Shown: positions 1-7,419 of the stretch, piece by piece
How the letters are laid out: each line of letters opens with the position of its first letter
Position numbering within the stretch: the first letter of the stretch is position 1
DNA from: JBGQBN01 sp041494805
Lineage (GTDB): Bacteria > Acidobacteriota > Terriglobia > Terriglobales > Acidobacteriaceae
NCBI GenBank assembly: GCA_041494805.1
Contig: JBGQBN010000062.1
Location: 1 to 25,283, forward strand
Reading direction: 5' to 3'
DNA length: 25,283 bases
Made by a program: the position numbers and the translations under genes
Notes under the pieces: model-generated
The model's database searches: none
The model's input: only the letters and a program-made list of their open reading frames with translations
What the model was told of the DNA's origin: nothing

Positions 1-2
1 CC

Positions 3-671
3 CCGGTGGGGTTCCCGCCGTCAGGAACCTTCGCTGGTTGGCTGACCGGGCCCGGTGGTGTCCGCGCGCTGTCCTGCCGCTTCGCCACAGTTGAAATGTG
101 GGTGCGTGACCATATCCACCAGGCGAACGCGCCTTTCTGCCACACCGGAAACAGCGCCGGTTCGGCTGCTCCATTTTATGCCCTGGCGTACTATGGGTTT
201 GATGCTTACTACAACTTCGTGGAGTTGAGCAGCGGTCCGCCTTTTACCCGCATCGATCACGGATGTATCTGTAATCCGGAAGTCTTCCACGACACGCAAT
301 GCGGGCAGGGATCACAATCCGAGTGCTACCGGATTGACGGAACCAAATTTGTCGACCCCGCCTATGACCCGACCACCCACATCTGCACCGACGCGATGGA
401 CAGTGGAGACACTACCAACCAGCAACTGTTCATCAATGACAGCCTCGACAGCCCTGCTGCAACGAAGTCCTATTCGCACGTTGACATCCACTTCGTTTTT
501 GGCGGCCTGGACACCGGCGCTGCCGAGCCTCAGGCTATGGAGTGGATACCGCTGATCACGGCCAAGAATCCGATCACCTTCGACTGCGTGGCGGATGCCC
601 CGCACCCTATTCCCGACGTTTTGGATGGCGCCCAAAAAATCGCGAATGACTTGATTGCCAGCTGCCACTGA
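3..671 (+). CDS. alpha/beta-hydrolase-fold protein, 5' end missing
   Basis: The reading frame is open to the left edge, so the N-terminus, including any signal peptide, is outside the window. The visible part carries a nucleophile-elbow motif GNSAGS (Ser codon 153-155). A candidate Asp follows in GGLDTG (codon 510-512) and a candidate His in DAPHPIPDV (codon 603-605), in the order Ser-Asp-His expected for alpha/beta hydrolases. Several cysteines (SCRF, FCHTG, GCICNPE, TQCGQ, FDCVAD, ASCH) suggest disulfides and therefore an exported enzyme. The tail after the His (VLDGAQKIANDLIASC) resembles the C-terminal helix that follows the catalytic His in these folds. The substrate is unknown; esterase or depolymerase activity is possible. 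The fold assignment is fairly secure, the triad is inferred from spacing and no specific function can be given. Confidence 0.6.
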   Translation, partial: PVGFPPSGTFAGWLTGPGGVRALSCRFATVEMWVRDHIHQANAPFCHTGNSAGSAAPFYALAYYGFDAYYNFVELSSGPPFTRIDHGCICNPEVFHDTQCGQGSQSECYRIDGTKFVDPAYDPTTHICTDAMDSGDTTNQQLFINDSLDSPAATKSYSHVDIHFVFGGLDTGAAEPQAMEWIPLITAKNPITFDCVADAPHPIPDVLDGAQKIANDLIASCH

Positions 672-823
672 ACTCTACGCGGAAGAACAGCGTGGCGCGG
701 ACCTCAAGGGACATGGAATCCCCCGAGGCCGGTGGGACTCAACGGTAACGCGCCGGCAACCGTGCTCAGTAAGCCGCCAGCGCGGGCACTGGCGTTGCAC
801 TGACCGGCTCGGCAACGCCGACC

Positions 824-1072
824 TTGCGCGGAGCAGGAGTTCCGCGAATTTCTGCAGCGCTTTCCGAGCGTCGCGGAACAATTCGCGAATGGGAAAGCAG
901 TTATATTTACACCGCCATGGGAAGGAAAAACGACGCCCTAGACTGGCTGCAGAAGGGTTACAAGGAAAAAGATACCTGGGTGGTCTGGATTGGTGTTCTG
1001 GCTGAATGGGACAGCCTGCGGGCGGAACCTCGCTTCATTAATCTGCTTCAGCTGTTGAAACTTTCCCGGTAA
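824..1072 (+). pseudogene. C-terminal remnant of a TPR-containing protein
   Basis: From about position 890 the frame reads like the closing TPR and tail of large acidobacterial TPR proteins, often fused to winged-helix or protein-kinase domains. It has SSYIYTAMGRKNDALDWLQ, then KGYKEKD, WVVWIGVLAEWDSLRAEP and RFINLLQLL before the stop. The residues before that (from the TTG at 824, open back to the TAA at 770-772) are Ala/Gly/Thr-rich and do not look like TPR sequence. No ribosome binding site is apparent. The likeliest reading is that the 5' part of a much longer gene has been deleted or scrambled, leaving only its last roughly 60 codons. A genuine small TPR-like protein cannot be excluded. 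The homology is judged from the residue pattern only. Confidence 0.5.
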
Positions 1073-1177
1073 AGGTTAATCCAAGAGTAGGGCTAATCCA
1101 CTGCCGCCGCGCGGGGTAGATGTATCTTGAGGATCGGCGGACGGTAACGGTGGACCCGATTCGGATGGGAGGCCAGA

Positions 1178-2515
1178 ATGCTTGCCGCGCAAAATCACCT
1201 CGAACCTCAGCATGCGCTCCTGGGACGCTTGGCGGAAGCCCGGTCCCGAACGGACGAGCTCTTCGCTCTCGTAAGGCCTGATGCTCTCTACGAAAGGCCG
1301 ATTCCAGAGAGACACCGGATCATTTTTTATCGCGGGCACCTGGAAGCATTCGATTGGAACCTTCTGCGGGATCGTGTTCCCGGTCTTAAATCCTTCCATT
1401 CGTCATTCGACCACCTGTTCGCCTTTGGCATCGATCCCGTCGGCGGAGGACTCCCATCAGATCAACCGGCGGACTGGCCTTCCTTGGCGGAGGTAGGCAA
1501 CTACGTTACTCAAATCCGGCAAGCTCTCGATGCCCGGTTGCCAACTGCAGTTTTTTCTGATGGGCAGCGGGACACCCCGGAATCTTCCTCCAGCCTGCTG
1601 CTCAACGTCGCCATCGAGCATCGGCTCATGCACGCGGAAACGCTCGCCTACATGCTCCATCAATTGCCGCTGGAGCGGAAGATTCGAAAACCGCGCAAGC
1701 CGGAAGCGGTTGTTCTGCCCGTTGAGCCCAAAATGGTCGAGATTCCCGCCGGCGCAACCACGCTAGGACTTTCACGCAGCAACTCTGGCATCTTCGGTTG
1801 GGACAACGAATACGAAGCCCACACCCTGACCGTCCCGGCCTTCGCCATTGACCAGTACAAAGTGACGAATGCGCAATATCTCGATTTCATGGCTGAAGGG
1901 GGCTACCAGAACCGGGCGTTCTGGTCAGAAAACGATTGGAATTGGAAGACTGAGCACAACATCAGCCATCCCGCGTTTTGGCGACGAAATGGCGAGCGCT
2001 GGTTTTACCGCACGATGTTTGATGACGTGCCCCTTCCGCCCGAGTGGCCTGTGTATGTGAGCCAGGCGGAGGCCGGCGCCTACACTCGCTGGGCCGGAAA
2101 ATCACTGCCCAGCGAAGCCCAGTGGCACCGGGCCGCGTATGGATCACCGGAAGGTTTCGAAAGACCCTTCCCCTGGGGCGCAGAACCACCCAGCCCGAAA
2201 CTGGGCAACTTCGACTTCCACGATTGGGATCCCACACCCACCGGAGCTTTTCTCGCGGGTCGGAGTGCATTCGGTGTCTCCGATTTGTTGGGCAACGGGT
2301 GGGAATGGACGTCGAGCTTGTTTGAATCCTTCCCTGGTTTTCAACCGTTTCCGTTCTACCCCGGCTACTCCGCCGACTTTTTCGACGGCAAGCACTATGT
2401 AATGAAAGGTGGGTCTTCCCGCACCGCCGCCTGCATGTTGCGCCGATCCTTTCGCAACTGGTTTCAACCCCACTACCAGTACGTGTATGCGGGCTTTCGG
2501 TGCGTGAGCATCTAG
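1178..2515 (+). CDS. EgtB-like non-heme iron enzyme (DinB_2 + FGE-sulfatase domains)
   Basis: The 445-residue product has the two-domain layout of ergothioneine/ovothiol sulfoxide synthases. An N-terminal DinB-like four-helix domain (about 10-170) is followed by a formylglycine-generating-enzyme/C-type-lectin-like domain (about 183-445). The three-His iron site is complete: His54 in YRGHLEAFDWN, and His148 and His152 in the HxxxHxE motif EHRLMHAETLAYML (Glu154 closes it). FGE hallmarks are VTNAQYLDFM, GKSLPSEAQWHRAAYG, GNGWEWTSS, MKGGSSRTA and RRSFRNWFQPHY. Enzymes of this family use O2 to join a thiol such as cysteine or gamma-glutamylcysteine to a histidine betaine. No EgtD methyltransferase or EgtC/E partner is adjacent, so the substrate here is uncertain; the selenoneine branch (SenA-like) is an alternative. 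The ATG is supported by GGGAGG at 1167-1172. Cytoplasmic, no signal peptide. Confidence 0.85.
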   Translation: MLAAQNHLEPQHALLGRLAEARSRTDELFALVRPDALYERPIPERHRIIFYRGHLEAFDWNLLRDRVPGLKSFHSSFDHLFAFGIDPVGGGLPSDQPADWPSLAEVGNYVTQIRQALDARLPTAVFSDGQRDTPESSSSLLLNVAIEHRLMHAETLAYMLHQLPLERKIRKPRKPEAVVLPVEPKMVEIPAGATTLGLSRSNSGIFGWDNEYEAHTLTVPAFAIDQYKVTNAQYLDFMAEGGYQNRAFWSENDWNWKTEHNISHPAFWRRNGERWFYRTMFDDVPLPPEWPVYVSQAEAGAYTRWAGKSLPSEAQWHRAAYGSPEGFERPFPWGAEPPSPKLGNFDFHDWDPTPTGAFLAGRSAFGVSDLLGNGWEWTSSLFESFPGFQPFPFYPGYSADFFDGKHYVMKGGSSRTAACMLRRSFRNWFQPHYQYVYAGFRCVSI

Positions 2516-2624
2516 TCGAGCACGGAATCACGGCAGAGATTTTGGCGCCCGCGGCCAGCCGAACTCCGGTAATATTGAAGATGCAGATATCCAGTTCGAA
2601 CGGCCGGGTCGGGCATGAACCGGG

Positions 2625-2650
2625 TTACGGTAAGAATGTACGGTAAGAAT
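2625..2650 (+). repeat. 13-bp tandem duplication
   Basis: Two adjacent 13-bp units, 2625-2637 and 2638-2650, share TACGGTAAGAAT and differ only at their first base. They lie in the 240-bp gap between the EgtB-like gene and the small membrane protein gene. Nothing else was recognised in that gap apart from the downstream ribosome binding site. Confidence 0.7.
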
Positions 2651-2755
2651 CTGGATACTTCGGTAGCAGGTGCCGGATTTCCCACTGTGAATACCAGGGT
2701 GGGGAGTGGTACTATCGCCCGACTTCAGCTTGGGCGGCGTCCCTAAGGAGACTCC

Positions 2756-2959
2756 ATGCGACTTGGACTATTGGCGTTTTATGGCGGCCCCGACCAGGTG
2801 ATGACAGTGACCTCGGGTCTGGCCAGTCTGCTCGGTCTCCTGCTGATTTTCTGGAACAAAGTCGTAGGGACATTTTTCAAGATTGTTCGCATATTCCGAC
2901 CTTCCGCCGAGCCCGCCGCCACCGAAGCGCACAAAAACATTCCCACGGGAACTCCCTAG
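2756..2959 (+). CDS. small single-pass membrane protein (67 aa), function unknown
   Basis: The frame has a textbook ribosome binding site, AAGGAG at 2745-2750, five bases before ATG. It encodes one hydrophobic segment (about residues 18-35, VTSGLASLLGLLLIFWNKVV), a short basic stretch (VRIFRP) and an Ala/Pro/Glu-rich polar tail. The pattern suggests an inner-membrane peptide with a cytoplasmic basic flank. It ends 15 bp before the first AlkP-superfamily gene and the three genes have very short gaps, so they are probably co-transcribed. It may anchor, chaperone or regulate one of the phosphodiesterases, but that rests on position only. No family name is recognised. The start and coding status are well supported; the role is not. 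Confidence 0.7.
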   Translation: MRLGLLAFYGGPDQVMTVTSGLASLLGLLLIFWNKVVGTFFKIVRIFRPSAEPAATEAHKNIPTGTP

Positions 2960-2974
2960 TTCCGGATCCGCTGC

Positions 2975-4825
2975 TTGCGCAAGAAAGTCATCGTCATCGG
3001 ATTAGACGGCCTGGAGCCCAGCATCGTGGAAGCCATGCTAGGGCGCGGCGAACTGCCTCACCTTGCGAAGATTCGCCAGGCCGGTTGCTATGGCCGCGTG
3101 CAGACCACCTATCCGGCTCAGACGCCGGTCGCGTGGTCCTCGTTTGTAACCGGTACGAATCCGGGTGGCCACGGGATCTTTGATTTCATCTGCCGGGATC
3201 CCGAAACCTACCAGCCGGATGTCGCCCTGAGCCGCTTCGAGCGCCCGAAAAACATGTTGGCCCAGCCGCGCGTCGTGAGCCGCCGTAGAGGCGTGCCGCT
3301 CTGGCAGCCACTCACCCAAGCGGGCGTCCCCAGCACGGTGCTGCGCTGTCCCTGCACGTTTCCACCTGACGCCCTGCACGGCAGGATGCTGGCCGGCGTG
3401 GGTGTCCCCGACCTGCGCGGCAGCCAGAGCAAGGGCACGTTCTACACCCAGGACCGAAGCGCTCGGGTGCAGGAACACGAACAACTTATTTCTCTCGATA
3501 GTGGCTCAGACCTGACCACCCGTGTGCTTGGTCCGCGCAACACCAGGCAATCGCCGCCCTCGGATACCTTCTGCGAGATGCGCGTGCAAGTGGACAAAGC
3601 CGCCCGCCACCTGATGATCCACACCGGCGGCGCCCCGGCCAAGATCGAAGTAGGCGAGAAGAGTTGGAGCGAATGGGTACGGTTCAAATTCAAGTTCTCC
3701 ATGCTGCAATCGGTCAGCGGAATTGCGCGGTTCTATGTTCGCCAGCTCGATCCTCACGTGGAGTTCTACGTTTCGGCAGTGAACTTCGACCCTGCCGCGC
3801 CGATGTTCCCAGTCTCCTCTCCCGGGGACTACGGAAAAGAGCTTTCCGAAAAGATCGGCCTCTTTTCCACGCTGGGCATGGCGGAAGATCACAATGGCCT
3901 CAACAACGGCCGTCTGGATGAGTCTGCTTACTTGCAGCACTGCGAACTTGTCTTGCGCGAACGCGAGCGCATGATGCAGTTCGAACTCGACCGCTTCACC
4001 GAAGGCTTCTTCTTCATGCTGTTCGACACGCCAGACCGGGTGCAGCACATGATGTGGCGCTTCCGCGATCGCCAGCACCCGGGCTTCAACCCTGATCTTA
4101 ATCCCGAACTCGCCACCCGCATCGAAGAGCACTACCAGCGGTGTGACGGGCTCCTGGCTGCCGTGCTCGAAAAGGTTGACGAGAACACCTTGCTCATCGT
4201 GCTTTCCGACCATGGCTTCGGGACCTTCCGTCGCGCCTTCCACACCAACACCTGGCTCTGGCAAAACCGCTTGCTGGCGCTGAAGGACAATCGCAAGCCC
4301 GGGGAGGAACTGGGGGAGGGATTTGCCGCTGTAGATTGGCCGAAGACCTATGCCTACGCAGTCGGCTTGGGTGGAATTTATCTGAATTTCAAAGGCCGGG
4401 AGAGCGGCGGCATCCTGGAAGAAGGCGCCGAAGCGGAGCGAGTACGCCGGGCCATCCAGACCGGCTTGGCCGAGTTTCCGGATGCCAAGACGCAACGTCC
4501 AGCTATCCGCAGCGTGTCACGCCGGGAAGAGTTGTACTCAGGCCCTTTTGTGGAGAACTCTCCCGACCTGCTGGTAAATTTCCATCCCGGCTTCCGCGTT
4601 TCCTGGCAGACCGCCGTGGGCGGATTCTCTAGCGCAGTACTCGAGGACAACACCCGGCGCTGGAGCGGAGACCACATCGTCGATCCCGAAGCTGTGCCCG
4701 GCATCCTCTTCATGAACCGGCGGGCCCGGCACAATCATGCGCGTATGATTGACCTGGCGCCGACCATCCTGAATTATCTCGGCGTGCCCGTCCCTGAATC
4801 CATGGAAGGCAGGGCGTTACTCTGA
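2975..4825 (+). CDS. alkaline phosphatase superfamily phosphodiesterase/nucleotide pyrophosphatase-like protein (616 aa)
   Basis: The product belongs to the type I phosphodiesterase/nucleotide pyrophosphatase branch of the AlkP superfamily. The two-zinc site can be read in full: Asp11 (GLDGLEP), nucleophile candidate Thr50 (AQTPVAWSSF), Asp354 and His358 (TPDRVQHMMW), Asp412-His413 (LSDHGFG) and His567 (GDHIVDPEAVPG). Such enzymes hydrolyse phosphodiester or phosphomonoester bonds; the substrate is not predictable here. An insertion between residues about 100 and 320 makes it longer than the following paralogue. No signal peptide or membrane segment is seen, so it is probably cytoplasmic. Translation must start at TTG 2975: the only in-frame sequence between the upstream stop at 2957 and this codon contains no other start. 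There is no clear Shine-Dalgarno, so coupling to the preceding small gene is likely. The next gene begins 18 bp downstream. Confidence 0.85.
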   Translation: MRKKVIVIGLDGLEPSIVEAMLGRGELPHLAKIRQAGCYGRVQTTYPAQTPVAWSSFVTGTNPGGHGIFDFICRDPETYQPDVALSRFERPKNMLAQPRVVSRRRGVPLWQPLTQAGVPSTVLRCPCTFPPDALHGRMLAGVGVPDLRGSQSKGTFYTQDRSARVQEHEQLISLDSGSDLTTRVLGPRNTRQSPPSDTFCEMRVQVDKAARHLMIHTGGAPAKIEVGEKSWSEWVRFKFKFSMLQSVSGIARFYVRQLDPHVEFYVSAVNFDPAAPMFPVSSPGDYGKELSEKIGLFSTLGMAEDHNGLNNGRLDESAYLQHCELVLRERERMMQFELDRFTEGFFFMLFDTPDRVQHMMWRFRDRQHPGFNPDLNPELATRIEEHYQRCDGLLAAVLEKVDENTLLIVLSDHGFGTFRRAFHTNTWLWQNRLLALKDNRKPGEELGEGFAAVDWPKTYAYAVGLGGIYLNFKGRESGGILEEGAEAERVRRAIQTGLAEFPDAKTQRPAIRSVSRREELYSGPFVENSPDLLVNFHPGFRVSWQTAVGGFSSAVLEDNTRRWSGDHIVDPEAVPGILFMNRRARHNHARMIDLAPTILNYLGVPVPESMEGRALL

Positions 4826-4843
4826 AGTCATACTCTGGAAGAA

Positions 4844-6304
4844 ATGAAAATCTGCGTCCTCGGACTCGACTGCGCCGCGCCCGAAGTCGTCTTCGGAGAT
4901 GAACGGCTGGTGAACATCCGCCGTCTGATGGATCTCGGCGTTTACGGCCGCCTGCAAAGCGTGGTTCCGCCCATCACGGTCCCCGCCTGGATGTGCATGA
5001 GCACCAGCCAGGATCCCGGGTCGCTCGGTGTCTACGGCTTCCGCAACCGCATTGACCACTCCTACGGCGATCTCGAATTCGCAAACTCCGCCTCCATCAA
5101 GGCGCCTACCATCTGGGACCAGTTGGCGCGGGAAGGGAAGAAGTCAATCATTGTCGGGGTCCCGCCCAACTATCCTCCGCGCCGCGTGAACGGCATCAGC
5201 ATCGGTTGTTTCCTTACGCCGGACACGGTCAAGAACGACTTCACCTACCCCGCGAGCATCAAGGCCAAGCTCACGGAACTCGTGGGTGAGTATCCCGTGG
5301 ATGTGAAAAACTTCCGCACCGACCGCAAAGACTGGCTCAAGGAGGAAATCTTCCGCATGAGCCGCAAGCAATGGCAGGTGGTGCGCTGGCTGCTGACCGA
5401 GCAGGAATGGGACTATTTTCACTTTGTCGATATCGGCCTGGACCGCATGCACCACGGCTTCTGGAACTATTTCGACAAACAACATGTCCAGTACCAGCCG
5501 GGAAATCCCTACGAGAACGCCATCCCGGAGTACTACTTGTGGCTGGACGAGCAAATCGGCGCCGTCCTCGAATTACTGGACAACGAAACCATCCTGCTCG
5601 TCGTCTCCGACCACGGCGCGCAACGCCTCGATGGAGGTTTCGCCATCAACGAATGGCTGATCCAGGAAGGCTTGCTGGTGCTGAACGAGTACCCAAAGGC
5701 GCTAACTCCTTTTGAGAAGCTCAGCGTGAACTGGAGCAAGACCAAAGCCTGGAGTGAAGGCGGATACTGCGCCCGCGTCTTCTTCAACGTACAAGGCCGT
5801 GAACCACAAGGCGTAATCTCGGCCGCAGAGTATGAGGCCTTCCAGAGCGAGATGAAAACTCGACTGGAGGCATTACCGGACGACCAAGGCCAGCCTCTGA
5901 ACTCGCTCGTCTTCAAGCCGAAAGAAATCTATCGCAGCGTGCGCAACGTGGCCCCGGATTTGATCGTCCACCTCGGCGGGCTTTACTGGCGCTCCATCGG
6001 GACGGTGGGCCATGCGAAACTCCATGTCCAGGAAAACGACACCGGCCCCGACGGCTGTAATCACGCGCAATACGGAATGTTCATTCTCACCGCTCCCAAC
6101 TGCCCGTTGAGCGGCGAGTACGAGGGTGCCCGCCTGCTGGACATTGCCCCCACCCTGCTGGATCTCGCCGGATATGAAATTCCTGCAACCATGCAAGGCC
6201 GCTCGCTGGTCGCAGGAATGGGGAAAAAGTCTTCCGGTAGTGGCCCAAACGAGAGCGACGAGAAAACCATCCACGACCGCCTGGCAGGGCTAGGATATGT
6301 CTAG
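4844..6304 (+). CDS. second alkaline phosphatase superfamily phosphodiesterase/nucleotide pyrophosphatase-like protein (486 aa)
   Basis: It has the same fold as the preceding gene but a clearly different sequence and less inserted material. Metal ligands and nucleophile are all present: Asp9 (VLGLDCAAP), Thr45 (PPITVPAWMCM), Asp200 and His204 (LDRMHHGFW), Asp256-His257 (VSDHGAQ) and His407 (GCNHAQYGMF). Motifs after residue 390 (GTVGHAKLH, GPDGCNHAQYG, LLDIAPTLLDLAGYEIP) are typical of the C-terminal half of this superfamily. There is no signal peptide. The gene lies 18 bp after its paralogue with only a weak GGAAG before ATG, consistent with one transcript covering the 67-aa membrane protein and both enzymes. 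Two active-site-complete but divergent copies argue for two substrates or a hetero-oligomer rather than redundancy; this is inference. The substrate is unknown. Confidence 0.85.
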   Translation: MKICVLGLDCAAPEVVFGDERLVNIRRLMDLGVYGRLQSVVPPITVPAWMCMSTSQDPGSLGVYGFRNRIDHSYGDLEFANSASIKAPTIWDQLAREGKKSIIVGVPPNYPPRRVNGISIGCFLTPDTVKNDFTYPASIKAKLTELVGEYPVDVKNFRTDRKDWLKEEIFRMSRKQWQVVRWLLTEQEWDYFHFVDIGLDRMHHGFWNYFDKQHVQYQPGNPYENAIPEYYLWLDEQIGAVLELLDNETILLVVSDHGAQRLDGGFAINEWLIQEGLLVLNEYPKALTPFEKLSVNWSKTKAWSEGGYCARVFFNVQGREPQGVISAAEYEAFQSEMKTRLEALPDDQGQPLNSLVFKPKEIYRSVRNVAPDLIVHLGGLYWRSIGTVGHAKLHVQENDTGPDGCNHAQYGMFILTAPNCPLSGEYEGARLLDIAPTLLDLAGYEIPATMQGRSLVAGMGKKSSGSGPNESDEKTIHDRLAGLGYV

Positions 6305-6346
6305 CAGGCTGCCCAAAGACCTCCTGTCCAGGGCAAGCTCGGGCGA

Positions 6347-6410
6347 GCACGACTTCAAGTCGAAGCAAGACGGGAGGGCACGACTTCAAGTCGTGCCGCT
6401 AAGTCGTGCC
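6347..6410. repeat. GC-rich palindromic intergenic repeat (REP-like hairpin)
   Basis: A near-perfect 21-bp palindrome at 6377-6397 (arms GGCACGACTT and AAGTCGTGCC around one base) is preceded by a partial copy at 6347-6362 (GCACGACTTCAAGTCG) and followed by a further half copy at 6401-6410. The three related units within 64 bp, in a non-coding gap, look like an extragenic palindromic repeat. The hairpin has no U-tract after it, so it is not a classical terminator, though it could stabilise or end the upstream mRNA. Confidence 0.65.
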
Positions 6411-6484
6411 GAATGTGCCCGCGCTTTAGCCTGAGGTTTTCCCCAACCTGCTAGGCCACGGAACCCAGACCCCGGAGAGTCCCG

Positions 6485-7366
6485 ATGAGCCCAGAAATTC
6501 CCTACAGCGCCCTGCAGGACGATCTCTACTACCCCTGCAAGCACGCAGATTTTTTCTCTTCCGGCCCGCCCAAGTCAGAAGCTGCGCTATGCGCCGAGAT
6601 GGCCCGGCTGGCCTACTGTCAGCAGGAATCCAACTTCGCTTTCAACCAGGACAAGATTCGAAACGTCCTCGACCGTGTCGGATTCAAAACTTGCCAGTTC
6701 TTCGAGAAGGCGAGAGGGCCACGGGGAGAAGGCGCCCACTGCTTCCTGGCGCTGCGCGAAGATGCGCAAAAGAACAAGCGTCTGGCCGTCGTCGCTTTTC
6801 GCGGAACTGACAAAGACGACCCCACCGACGTGACCTACGACATCGAATTCAAGCGGGAGCCCTGGCCGATTGGTGGCCATGTGCATACCGGTTTCGCCAG
6901 CGCGCTCGCCGACGTCCGCGACCCCCTCAGCGCGGCCCTTCAGCCCGTCGATTGCAGAACCCTCTTCACCGGCCACAGTCTTGGGGCGGCCATGGCCACG
7001 CTGTTGGCCAGCGAGCGCCATCCGAACTCTCTCTATACCTTCGGTTCACCGCGGGTGGGTGACGCCGATTTTGTCGCCACCTTGCAAGGCGTGGACAATC
7101 ATCGCTACGTCGATTGCTGTGACATCGTCACTCGGATACCGCTCGAAGGCATGGGCTACGCGCACCTCGGGAAGCCCTACTACATTGACCGAATGCGCAG
7201 GGTCACCTTCAATCCCAACTTCTTGTTTATGTGGTACGACCGGTTTCGCGCTGGGTTACGTTACTTGGAGGACTATGCGGTGAAGCCGGGAAACATCGGA
7301 GTCCGCGACTTCGCCGACCATGCACCGGTCAATTACGTTGAACCGGTGATGGCGGATCATTCCTAA
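6485..7366 (+). CDS. class 3 lipase family protein
   Basis: The 293-residue protein has the Lipase_3 alpha/beta-hydrolase pattern. VAFRGTDKDDP forms the oxyanion-loop strand, then HTGF, then the nucleophile elbow GHSLGAA with Ser165, then YTFGSPRVGDADF. The acid is Asp213 in CCDIVTRIP and the late His is His279 in FADHAPVNYV. Family members hydrolyse acylglycerols or similar esters. No signal peptide is visible, so secretion is not indicated. ATG is preceded by GGAGAG at 6474-6479. The stop codon lies in the first unit of a 16-bp tandem duplication (7356-7387). The gene converges on the minus-strand AsmA-family gene, with a 53-bp gap and no evident terminator. The family call is secure; the natural substrate is unknown. 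Confidence 0.88.
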   Translation: MSPEIPYSALQDDLYYPCKHADFFSSGPPKSEAALCAEMARLAYCQQESNFAFNQDKIRNVLDRVGFKTCQFFEKARGPRGEGAHCFLALREDAQKNKRLAVVAFRGTDKDDPTDVTYDIEFKREPWPIGGHVHTGFASALADVRDPLSAALQPVDCRTLFTGHSLGAAMATLLASERHPNSLYTFGSPRVGDADFVATLQGVDNHRYVDCCDIVTRIPLEGMGYAHLGKPYYIDRMRRVTFNPNFLFMWYDRFRAGLRYLEDYAVKPGNIGVRDFADHAPVNYVEPVMADHS

Positions 7367-7387
7367 AGAACATCATTCCTAAAGAAA
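7356..7387 (+). repeat. 16-bp tandem duplication across the lipase stop codon
   Basis: Units 7356-7371 and 7372-7387 read ATCATTCCTAAAGAAC and ATCATTCCTAAAGAAA, differing only at the last base. The first copy holds the TAA stop at 7364-7366; the second is untranslated. It looks like a recent replication-slippage duplication with no effect on the protein. Confidence 0.8.
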
Positions 7388-7419
7388 GGGTCGGGGCGTG
7401 CGAATCGGCATCGTGGCAT

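Noticed and set aside
655..1005. 116-codon plus-strand frame overlapping the TPR remnant
   Set aside because: Arg/Ser-rich with no motif; the TPR-like residues are in a different frame.
2615..2746. 43-codon frame upstream of the small membrane protein, its stop overlapping that gene's AAGGAG
   Set aside because: No ribosome binding site, contains the 13-bp tandem repeat and has no recognisable pattern; a leader peptide cannot be excluded but is not supported.
3506..4495. 329-codon open frame on the minus strand
   Set aside because: Antisense to the first AlkP-superfamily gene, whose metal ligands are complete in the plus frame.
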